This document shows positions 1-5,367 of a stretch of 7,792 nucleotides of DNA, one piece after another. This DNA comes from Candidatus Nanohalarchaeota archaeon (lineage in GTDB: Archaea; EX4484-52). The notes beneath the pieces were generated by a model. That model was not told the origin of the DNA and made no database searches. It was given only the letters and a program-made list of their open reading frames with translations. A program made the translations under genes and the position numbers. The DNA lies in contig DAOVUW010000040.1 of NCBI GenBank assembly GCA_030632385.1, forward strand, positions 1 to 7,792. The letters are read 5' to 3'. Position 1 is the stretch's first letter. Each line of letters starts with the position of its first letter.

Positions 1-995
1 ACAATGCAGTAGAAATCACTTCTAATTCAATATTTGTAAATGCCTCAATGTACCCGACCCTGAATGTTTCAGCAAACCTTACAATGTATGACCTGAACTT
101 CGGCTACCCCAAAATCCTAAAAGACGGAAATGACTGTACGGACTGCACAATCCTTTCATGGGATACAGACACAGGCGAGTTAACCTTCAATGTGACCGGC
201 TTCAGCGAATACACAGCAGAAGAAGCCAACCAATCCAAAATTGACAACAACCATACTAACTCATTAGATTCTGAAATATACCTATTCATGAAAGTCCAGT
301 ATTACAATGAAACCTTAGGCCAGTGGGCAGACGACGATACAGTCTACGATGGCACAACTCCACTAAACATCTCCGCAACAGGATTACTAAAATTAGACCA
401 GTACTTCAACGGCAAATGGAATACAACCGCCAATGCAAGCTATGGGGAGGGGACTTACAGAGTTTATGCCGCCGTGACAGATGAGAATAATGTGGTTTTA
501 GAAAACATGGATGGGACTTACCTGAATGCAACATTTAATTTCACGATTGAATCCTTCTCAGTGGCAATTGGTCTATCTAATCCTCTTGCTTTTGGAATCA
601 GCTGGGATATTGAAGATTTGCCTGCAAACAACCTGTCGGCAAATGGAAACAATAATGTAAGTGTTACGCAATATAATGTGTCTGTAGTATTGACAGGTTC
701 ATATACAGTTGATTTATATATTCAGGCAAATGATAATCTGATCAATCCATCTAATGGAATATTGCTTGGTCTTGGAAATGAGACATATTGCTACAACACG
801 ACAAATAGCACTGTTCCTGGAATTGCATGCTCTGTTTTGGATACAGAATATGCAGGAAATCAGATTGGTTCGGGATTAAGTAATGGAGATTATGTTTACT
901 TGAAATTTTATCTAAATGTTCCGGCAACGCAATCTCCGGGAAATTACAACAATACAGTTAATATAAAAGGAGTACAAACAGGACAATCTCCTTAA
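1..995 (+). CDS. Secreted, heavily N-glycosylatable surface protein (5' end outside window)
   Basis: The frame is open from position 3 to a TAA at 993-995, so the Met at 48 is probably internal and the true start lies upstream. About 330 residues are visible. They hold 19 N-X-S/T sequons, few lysines and only four cysteines, which fits an exported archaeal glycoprotein. Near the start (roughly 105-230) is a segment of the form PKILKDG, then a CxxC, then TILSW and LTFNVTGFSEYTAEE. This resembles the closing strand region of beta-rich repeat modules in uncharacterised DPANN surface proteins. The C-terminal half (about 550-990) looks like a separate beta-sandwich module ending in a VPATQSPGNYNNTV-type strand and finishing without a membrane anchor. 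Codon choice changes from C-ending to T-ending near 550. No catalytic motif is visible. It could be an S-layer-like, adhesin or pilin-associated protein. Surface location is likely; exact function is unknown. Confidence 0.75.
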   Translation, partial: NAVEITSNSIFVNASMYPTLNVSANLTMYDLNFGYPKILKDGNDCTDCTILSWDTDTGELTFNVTGFSEYTAEEANQSKIDNNHTNSLDSEIYLFMKVQYYNETLGQWADDDTVYDGTTPLNISATGLLKLDQYFNGKWNTTANASYGEGTYRVYAAVTDENNVVLENMDGTYLNATFNFTIESFSVAIGLSNPLAFGISWDIEDLPANNLSANGNNNVSVTQYNVSVVLTGSYTVDLYIQANDNLINPSNGILLGLGNETYCYNTTNSTVPGIACSVLDTEYAGNQIGSGLSNGDYVYLKFYLNVPATQSPGNYNNTVNIKGVQTGQSP

Positions 996-1025
996 TTAAT
1001 TATACCGTGCAATAAAGTATGTCTG

Positions 1026-1056
1026 TTTTTGCTTTTTTTCAATATTAGTTTTTTTT
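1026..1056 (+). terminator. T-rich archaeal terminator after the surface protein gene
   Basis: Three T-runs (T5 at 1026-1030, T7 at 1033-1039, T8 at 1049-1056) lie 31-61 nt past the stop of the surface protein gene. Oligo-T tracts without a strong GC stem are the usual intrinsic termination signal in archaea. Confidence 0.6.
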
Positions 1057-1134
1057 ATCTAGACTTTGATACTTTATTTAAAAAAGGCATTAAAGCTACA
1101 AAAGGAAGTGAAATTTGAGAAAAAGGTGGTTACG

Positions 1135-1200
1135 AAAAAATGACATGAATTTTTCAAAAATTAATATTTAAAGTATAAAAAAAGTTAAAATTCTAATTTT
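1135..1200 (-). terminator. T-rich terminator of the panC-coaBC-coaW operon
   Basis: Read on the minus strand after the coaW stop (1209-1211), there is a weak AT-only hairpin (arms 1187-1192 and 1195-1200), then a T7 run (1177-1183) and a further T6 run (1135-1140). It faces the plus-strand terminator, as expected between convergent transcription units. The whole 996-1208 gap holds no credible gene. Confidence 0.5.
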
Positions 1201-1208
1201 TGGAAGTG

Positions 1209-2000
1209 TTAAACTTGAACTAAACTAACATCAATAACTGCACCTATTGCGGTTGAATATTCTGCATTTTTTGGAATAGTAACTGGAGTTTTACTCAAAA
1301 TATAAATTCTTTTTTCAAGAAGTTCTTTAAAAATTTTGGATTTTATCAAGCGACCGGTAAAAACAATCTCTTTATGATTTGCAGCCTTTGCAGTGAATAC
1401 AGCCAATGTGCCTATGCTTTGTGCTGCCAAATTTATGAGACCTAAAGCGATATCTTCATTAGAATATTGTTTTAGTTTTCCAAAATGAGAAGCAGTGGCA
1501 TCTGCAGATAATAAACCAATACCTTGAGGATAAATTTCTTTTAAAGTTAAATCAACATTTTCCAGATTGCCTTTTTTTGCCAGTGCATCTATTTTAGTTA
1601 AGTTATCAATATTCATGATTAGTTTTCCCAATCCTAAAATAGTTCCACCACCAATCGGAATTCCACCAATATGTTTTATTTCATCTCTGCAAGAAATCAT
1701 TGCTGTTCCAGTACCTATAGAAATAACTAAAGCTTCTTTTTTATTAGAGACATATAATCCACCAAAACCTATTGCTTTAATCTCATCAACTTTCTTTATT
1801 TTAATATTATTAATTTCATCACTTAATTTTAAAGACCCAGAACCAGTTACACATATTTCTTCAAATTTATTTGGAATTAATTTGCAAAGAATCAAATCAA
1901 TATTGTCTTTTTTATCAAAACTGATTGTTTTTTTTATTTTGGAATCTTGCATTATTACTGCATCTGTAAAAGAACTTCCAAAATCAATACCTAATTTCAT
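1209..2000 (-). CDS. coaW: Type II pantothenate kinase
   Basis: This ASKHA-fold kinase phosphorylates pantothenate to 4'-phosphopantothenate with ATP, the committing step of CoA synthesis. At 263 residues it matches the length of Staphylococcus CoaW (about 267). Visible motifs, in order: the phosphate-binding loop GIDFGSSFTD (4-13), VDEIKAIG with Glu73 as the probable catalytic base (equivalent to the Glu of VEFDA in S. aureus), SIGTGTA (94-100), HIGGIPIGGGTILGLG (110-125), and EYSTAIGA (247-254) near the adenosine site. His110 occupies the place of the Arg before V-G-G in S. aureus CoaW and before V-S-G in human PANK. The start overlaps coaBC by 17 nt and has a good GGAGGAG Shine-Dalgarno inside the coaBC end, which supports ATG 2000. 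It is the last gene of the operon. The family is typical of Firmicutes and eukaryotes and is not the standard archaeal solution. A BadF-like sugar or activator ATPase is less likely given the GGGT loop and operon. Confidence 0.9.
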   Translation of the reverse strand: MKLGIDFGSSFTDAVIMQDSKIKKTISFDKKDNIDLILCKLIPNKFEEICVTGSGSLKLSDEINNIKIKKVDEIKAIGFGGLYVSNKKEALVISIGTGTAMISCRDEIKHIGGIPIGGGTILGLGKLIMNIDNLTKIDALAKKGNLENVDLTLKEIYPQGIGLLSADATASHFGKLKQYSNEDIALGLINLAAQSIGTLAVFTAKAANHKEIVFTGRLIKSKIFKELLEKRIYILSKTPVTIPKNAEYSTAIGAVIDVSLVQV

Positions 2001-3156
2001 TTAGTATCTCCTCCGCTATATTGTTTTTTGATATGTTGATAAATTTTCTTAATGTTTTATTGCTTATTAAAATAAAATCACTTTTATCACTATTTAATGT
2101 TTCTGATTTATTTGCTATAATCACATCCATTTTTTTTTCTTTCATCTTTTTTTTTGCATTTTTGATTAAATCATCAGTTTCAAGAGCAAAACCAATAAGT
2201 TTGGTTTTTCCTTTTTTCTTAGAGATTTCTTTCAGAATATCGATGTTTTTCTCTAATTTTAAAATAAATGAATTTTGTTTTTTGATTTTATTTTTTGAAG
2301 GATTTATTTTAAAATCTGCAACTGCTGCTGCACAAATAAATACATCTGCTTTTTTAATATTGGTTTTAACTGATTTATACATTTCATCTGCAGAAATAAC
2401 ATTTATTGTTTTGACACCAAATGGTTTTTGCAGATTGGTTGGACCGGAAATTAGAATTACTTTAGCCCCTCTTAAAGCTGCTTTTTGAGCGAGAGAATAA
2501 CCCATTTTGCCGGAGCTTTTATTTGTTATAATTCTTACGGGGTCAATATGTTCTACGGTAGGACCAGCAGTTATTAGAATAGTTTTCCCTTCAAGGTCTG
2601 TTTTTTTGTTAGTTAAAGATAGAATTTTTTTATTTATTTTATCTAAATTAGCCAAACGACCCATTCCCTTGTATCCACAAGCCAAGTCTCCGTATTCTGG
2701 ATTTATTATAATGTAACCTGTATCTTTTAATTTTTGGATGTTATTTTGAACTATTTTGTTTTCCCACATATGAACATTCATGCTGGGGCAGATTAAGATC
2801 GGGGCAGTTGTTGCTAAAACAGTTGTAGTCAATAAGTCATCTGCATAACCATTAGCTATTTTGCCGATTATATTGGCGGTTGCCGGTGCTATAATCATCA
2901 AATCTGCTTTTTGAGCCATAGAAATATGCTTTATGTTTTTTTTATTTTTTAGATAATCTTTATAGTTTATGTTCTCGTTGAATGTCTCAACTGCAACTTT
3001 ATTTTTAGAGGCTTTTTCAAAATCTTTTTTTTCGACTAAATTTAATGTATTTTTTGTCAGGATTACATTTATATTGAAACCTTTTAGAGATTCAATTAAA
3101 TCAATTACCTTATAGCATGCAATTCCAGAACTTACGCCCACAATTATGTTTTTCAT
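1984..3156 (-). CDS. coaBC: Bifunctional phosphopantothenoylcysteine decarboxylase / phosphopantothenate-cysteine ligase
   Basis: This fused enzyme joins 4'-phosphopantothenate to cysteine (CoaB) and decarboxylates the product to 4'-phosphopantetheine (CoaC, FMN-dependent). It has 390 residues, close to the family norm of about 400. The CoaC half (1-180) shows the FMN-site GVSSGIACYK start, catalytic His77 in NIKHISMAQKAD, APATANIIGKIANGYADDLL, Asn127 in PSMNVHM, and substrate-loop Cys160 in LACGYKGMGR. The CoaB half (190-390) shows ITAGPTVEHIDPVR, the NKSSGKMGY nucleotide site with Asn212, AAAVADF (276-282), and the KIKKQ lysines near 290-293. All residues known to be essential in E. coli Dfp appear present. 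The start shares an ATGA with the panC stop, which implies translational coupling; no Shine-Dalgarno is visible. The end overlaps coaW. Fused CoaBC also occurs in ordinary archaea, so this gene alone does not show transfer. Confidence 0.96.
   Translation of the reverse strand: MKNIIVGVSSGIACYKVIDLIESLKGFNINVILTKNTLNLVEKKDFEKASKNKVAVETFNENINYKDYLKNKKNIKHISMAQKADLMIIAPATANIIGKIANGYADDLLTTTVLATTAPILICPSMNVHMWENKIVQNNIQKLKDTGYIIINPEYGDLACGYKGMGRLANLDKINKKILSLTNKKTDLEGKTILITAGPTVEHIDPVRIITNKSSGKMGYSLAQKAALRGAKVILISGPTNLQKPFGVKTINVISADEMYKSVKTNIKKADVFICAAAVADFKINPSKNKIKKQNSFILKLEKNIDILKEISKKKGKTKLIGFALETDDLIKNAKKKMKEKKMDVIIANKSETLNSDKSDFILISNKTLRKFINISKNNIAEEILNEIRY
2008..2014 (-). promoter_or_regulatory. 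Shine-Dalgarno of coaW
   Basis: GGAGGAG on the minus strand ends 7 nt before ATG 2000 and lies wholly inside the 3' end of coaBC. It fixes the coaW start. It is the clearest Shine-Dalgarno in the operon; coaBC relies instead on an ATGA overlap, and panC appears leaderless. Confidence 0.7.
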
Positions 3157-4004
3157 AGTTTTTTATTATTGATAATTATATTATCTATTAATCTTATATT
3201 ATCAAAAGTAACAGCCAAAGCAATTAAAACATCATCTTGAATTAATTCTATCTTATATAGATTTTTGGCATTTCTGATTTCAATATAATCTATTTCCCCA
3301 GAAATTTTATTTATCATTTGTTTTATTTCAAATTCTATTTTGGATGCATTGGTTTCACCCCGAGCAATTAACCATTTTGCTCTTTCTAATGATTTATTTA
3401 AAACAACTGCTTCTTTCCTTTGTTTTTCATCCAAGTATTTATTTCTGGAAGACATTGCTAATCCATCTTTCTCCCTTATTATTGGACAAGTTATGATTTT
3501 AACATCAAAATTAAGATCTTCAACCATCTTTATTATCACTCTGTTTTGTTGATAGTCTTTTTGACCAAAATAAGATTTACTTGGTTTGACAATATTGAAT
3601 AATTTAGCAACTATGGTTGTAACACCTTTGAAATGATTTGGACGATTAATACCACAAAGGTATTTAGTTATGATATCTACATTCACCCAAGTTAGAGGTA
3701 CACTAGGATACATTTCTTTTTCATTTGGACAAAATATAACATCTACATTTGAATCTTCGCATTTAGTTTTATCTGCTTCCAAATCATGTGGATAAGTAGA
3801 TAGGTCTTCATTTGGTGAGAATTGAGCAAGATTTACAAATATGCTTACAACCACTATTTCATTATCTAATCTTGCTCTATTGACTAAAGACATATGACCA
3901 TCGTGTAAATATCCCATGGTTGGAACTATGCCAATATGTTTGCCTTCAGTTATAGTTTGGTTTGCAAAGGATTGCATTTCTTCTATGGTTTCAATAATTT
4001 TCAT
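3153..4004 (-). CDS. panC: Pantothenate synthetase (pantoate-beta-alanine ligase)
   Basis: PanC condenses pantoate with beta-alanine through a pantoyl-adenylate, consuming ATP. The 283 residues equal the E. coli length. Landmarks are PTMGYLHDGHMSL (28-40) with the HxGH-type His34 and His37, FVNLAQFSPNEDLSTYP (56-72), CGINRPNHFKGVTTIVAKLFNIV (117-139), the nucleotide-site FGQKDYQQ (146-153), and the KMSKS-like MSSRNKYL (184-191). The usual FVNPTQF signature reads FVNLAQF, so the Pro-Thr pair is replaced, while the substrate-contacting Gln61 is kept. It is the first gene of the operon, overlapping coaBC by 4 nt. A TATA-like box about 25 bp upstream of ATG 4004, with no Shine-Dalgarno, suggests a leaderless message. 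PanC is the bacterial/eukaryotic enzyme; most archaea use pantoate kinase plus phosphopantothenate synthetase instead. The identification is secure. Confidence 0.96.
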   Translation of the reverse strand: MKIIETIEEMQSFANQTITEGKHIGIVPTMGYLHDGHMSLVNRARLDNEIVVVSIFVNLAQFSPNEDLSTYPHDLEADKTKCEDSNVDVIFCPNEKEMYPSVPLTWVNVDIITKYLCGINRPNHFKGVTTIVAKLFNIVKPSKSYFGQKDYQQNRVIIKMVEDLNFDVKIITCPIIREKDGLAMSSRNKYLDEKQRKEAVVLNKSLERAKWLIARGETNASKIEFEIKQMINKISGEIDYIEIRNAKNLYKIELIQDDVLIALAVTFDNIRLIDNIIINNKKL

Positions 4005-4024
4005 ATCAGAGAATAAATATGTGG

Positions 4025-4033
4025 TTTTTAAAG
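4025..4033 (-). promoter_or_regulatory. TATA-box-like promoter of the panC operon
   Basis: CTTTAAAAA on the minus strand is centred 25 bp before ATG 4004, which would place transcription initiation at or next to the start codon. A second candidate, CTTTATAGA at 4065-4073, would give a leader of about 40 nt. An 8-bp inverted pair (ATGTGGTT at 4019-4026 and AACCACAT at 4075-4082) brackets both boxes. Confidence 0.5.
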
Positions 4034-4072
4034 TTTTACATAAATGAATTTTTGCAGGATTTTTCTATAAAG

Positions 4073-4087
4073 ACAACCACATGTTGT
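4073..4087. repeat. Small inverted repeat between divergent promoters
   Basis: ACAAC (4073-4077) and GTTGT (4083-4087) flank a 5-nt centre. The element sits between the outer minus-strand TATA candidate (4065-4073) and the plus-strand TATA candidate (4095-4103), a position suited to an operator. The arms are short, so chance is possible. Confidence 0.25.
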
Positions 4088-4094
4088 ATAAAAT

Positions 4095-4103
4095 CTTTAT
4101 ATG
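4095..4103 (+). promoter_or_regulatory. Upstream plus-strand TATA-like box
   Basis: CTTTATATG is close to the archaeal TATA consensus and would start transcription near 4123, giving about a 170-nt leader before rpl39e. An ATG at 4123 opens a 17-codon frame at just the spacing used by leaderless genes here. Whether this promoter is used is unknown. Confidence 0.35.
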
Positions 4104-4123
4104 TAATTGGCATATAGTTTCAA

Positions 4124-4148
4124 TGGATAATACAATTGGTATTGTCCA
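4124..4148. repeat. 10-bp hairpin / near-palindrome upstream of rpl39e
   Basis: The arms TGGATAATAC (4124-4133) and GTATTGTCCA (4139-4148) pair over 10 bp with one G-U pair and a 5-nt AATTG loop. In DNA it is a near-perfect dyad and could be an operator. In RNA it would be the 5' hairpin of a transcript from the 4095 TATA box. Confidence 0.45.
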
Positions 4149-4260
4149 GATACATAGATTCTATAAAATTGGTTAATTCGACTTTTAACATTAATGCATA
4201 ATCATAAAATAATTTTATTCTTTTGGAAAATATTCCCGATACGGCAGTGAGAGGTTTAAC

Positions 4261-4268
4261 TATTTAAA
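4261..4268 (+). promoter_or_regulatory. TATA-box-like promoter of rpl39e-rpl31e
   Basis: TATTTAAA is centred about 27 bp before ATG 4292, consistent with a leaderless message for rpl39e. No Shine-Dalgarno precedes that ATG. Confidence 0.5.
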
Positions 4269-4291
4269 GATATTGCTCTTTTGAATAATAT

Positions 4292-4465
4292 ATGGGTAAA
4301 AAAACACTCGGTAAGAAAATAAAATTGGCAGTCGCCCACAGAACAGCAAATCCTTCACCAAGATGGATTGATATAAAAGTTTTTGGATTAAAAAGAGCAA
4401 GATACAGGAGTTTAAAACGATTCAGAAGCAAACATTGGAGAAGAGGTTCTAAATTAAAGATATAA
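4292..4465 (+). CDS. rpl39e: Large-subunit ribosomal protein eL39 (L39e)
   Basis: This small 57-residue basic protein lines the peptide exit tunnel of archaeal and eukaryotic ribosomes; bacteria have no equivalent. The sequence shows the family pattern: a KKTLGKKIKLAVA N-terminal helix, the PSPRWI turn (21-26; usually VPxWV), and the diagnostic C-terminal RSKHWRRGSKLKI (45-57). It is slightly longer than the usual 50-51 residues, with the extra residues around the middle (FGLKRARYRSLKRF). The gene is short and was found by reading the frame from ATG 4292 to TAA 4463-4465. It lies 8 nt upstream of rpl31e, the standard archaeal order, so the two are almost certainly co-transcribed. Confidence 0.93.
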   Translation: MGKKTLGKKIKLAVAHRTANPSPRWIDIKVFGLKRARYRSLKRFRSKHWRRGSKLKI

Positions 4466-4473
4466 CGATTAAC

Positions 4474-5154
4474 ATGGAAACTGCGAAAAAGGAAAAAGGG
4501 AAAAAAAAGCAACCAATGAAAATAGCGACAATTCCACTTAAAGAAGTGTTTAATAAAGGAAAATATACAATTAGAGCAAAAAAAAGCATTTTTGTTATTA
4601 AGAAATATGTGTCCAGGCACACAAAAACTGATTTAAAAAATGTTAGAATAGGAATGGAGTTAAATGAATTACTATGGGAGAAAGGGATAAAAAATCCTCC
4701 AAGAATGGTTAAAGTTCAGTTTTTTAAAAAAGATAAAATCATGACCGTCAATATCATTGGTATTGATATGGAATCCAGAGAAAAGCAGAAAGAAGAAAAG
4801 ATGAAAGAAAAAAAGCAGGCCAAATTAAAAGAGCAAGAAAAATTAAAGGAAAATGAAAAATTGGCTGAAGAAGAAACTACAGAAAAACCCGATGAAAAAG
4901 CTGAAGTGAAAGCTGAAGAAAAAACTACAGTAAAATCGGATAAAAAAACAGAAGTGAAAGCTGAAGAAAAAACTACAGTAAAATCGGATAAAAAAACAGA
5001 AGTGAAAGCTGAAGAAAAAGACGGCGATGGAAAGGAAGAAGAGAAAATAGAGCCAAAGGAAAAAGCTCCAAAGGACGAAAAAGAGGATAATTCAAAAAAA
5101 ACTCCTGAACCAAAAACAATAAAAAAGTCTGCAGATTTAAATTCAAAAGAATAG
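4474..5154 (+). CDS. rpl31e: Large-subunit ribosomal protein eL31 (L31e) with long Lys/Glu-rich tail
   Basis: eL31 sits near the peptide exit on the archaeal/eukaryotic 50S/60S subunit. The core lies at about residues 15-100: ATIPLKEVF, YTIRAKKSIFVIKKYVSRHTK, VRIGMELNELLWEKGIKNPPRMVKV and the closing VNIIG strand. Typical family members are 80-100 residues; this one is 226. The extra ~125 residues are almost entirely Lys, Glu and Asp with some Thr/Ala and no hydrophobic core, so they are probably disordered or a charged helix. The tail includes a 16-residue repeat (consensus EEKTTVKSDKKTEVKA) encoded by a 48-bp tandem repeat. The start is uncertain: ATG 4474 follows rpl39e by 8 nt, but the internal Met15 (ATG 4516) would give the usual family N-terminus. 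Neither has a clear Shine-Dalgarno. The usual downstream partners (aIF6, L18a, prefoldin alpha, ftsY) are absent. Confidence 0.93.
   Translation: METAKKEKGKKKQPMKIATIPLKEVFNKGKYTIRAKKSIFVIKKYVSRHTKTDLKNVRIGMELNELLWEKGIKNPPRMVKVQFFKKDKIMTVNIIGIDMESREKQKEEKMKEKKQAKLKEQEKLKENEKLAEEETTEKPDEKAEVKAEEKTTVKSDKKTEVKAEEKTTVKSDKKTEVKAEEKDGDGKEEEKIEPKEKAPKDEKEDNSKKTPEPKTIKKSADLNSKE
4864..5019 (+). repeat. 48-bp coding tandem repeat in the rpl31e tail
   Basis: The period is 48 bp (16 codons), about 3.25 copies: a diverged copy at 4864-4911, then copies at 4912-4959 and 4960-5007, and the first four codons of another at 5008-5019. The blocks 4903-4950 and 4951-4998 are identical at all 48 bases, and the next 21 bases (4999-5019) repeat again without mismatch. 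Whole-codon length preserves the frame and implies recent duplication. Confidence 0.95.
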
Positions 5155-5173
5155 TGCAGAATTTTTTAATGAG

Positions 5174-5214
5174 GTAAATAAACTCTTCTTGCGAAATTTT
5201 ACAAGTTTATTTAC
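5174..5214. repeat. 11-bp perfect inverted repeat downstream of rpl31e
   Basis: GTAAATAAACT (5174-5184) and AGTTTATTTAC (5204-5214) are perfect complements separated by 19 nt. A T6 run just before it (5162-5167), 8 nt past the rpl31e stop, may act with it in transcript end formation; alternatively it is a protein-binding dyad. Part of the loop and right arm resembles the promoter region at 5316-5337. Confidence 0.55.
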
Positions 5215-5255
5215 AATCAAGAAAGAAGATAAATAAGGAGAAAACACCATTAACA

Positions 5256-5279
5256 TTTTTTATACTGTGGGATAGTATA
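5256..5279. other. T-run followed by small inverted repeat
   Basis: A T6 run (5256-5261) is a second possible termination tract for rpl31e. It leads directly into TATACT (5261-5266) and AGTATA (5274-5279), extendable by G-T and T-A pairs to 8 bp around a GGG loop. The rest of the 5155-5367 gap has no credible gene. Confidence 0.3.
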
Positions 5280-5338
5280 TACAAATATATATATTAAAAA
5301 TAATATGTATTCAGTTCTTTTTGCGCAATAAAACAAGA

Positions 5339-5346
5339 TTTAAATA
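5339..5346 (+). promoter_or_regulatory. TATA-box-like promoter of the 5368 gene
   Basis: TTTAAATA is centred about 25 bp before ATG 5368, with no Shine-Dalgarno between. This is the spacing expected for a leaderless archaeal transcript. Confidence 0.5.
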
Positions 5347-5367
5347 ATTAAACGTCATTTATAAAAC

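Noticed and set aside
104..289. Minus-strand 61-codon frame in the surface protein gene
   Set aside because: It is antisense to a frame with strong surface-protein features and has no supporting signal.
1567..2716. Open plus-strand frames opposite coaW and coaBC (1567-2004, 2021-2488, 2507-2716)
   Set aside because: They are antisense to secure enzymes, are rich in Phe/Ile/Leu/Ser as expected from the complement of Lys-rich genes, and have no motif or initiation signal.
3340..3552. Plus-strand frame opposite panC
   Set aside because: It is antisense to conserved PanC sequence and has no motif.
4160..4200. tRNA-like GGTTAATTCGAC segment upstream of rpl39e
   Set aside because: It only loosely resembles a T-arm; no acceptor stem, anticodon arm or CCA context could be drawn around it.
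4200..4216. AT-only palindrome (ATAAAAT/ATTTTAT)
   Set aside because: Expected often by chance in DNA this AT-rich; it has no link to a promoter element.
4123..4291. C/D-box guide RNA
   Set aside because: No RTGATGA and CTGA box pair with suitable spacing is present in this interval.
4264..4620. Minus-strand 118-codon frame across rpl39e and the start of rpl31e
   Set aside because: It overlaps two recognised ribosomal protein genes; its Phe/Leu-rich product is the complement of Lys/Arg codons.
4864..5019. CRISPR-like array
   Set aside because: The units are directly adjacent with no spacers and lie in frame inside a coding sequence.
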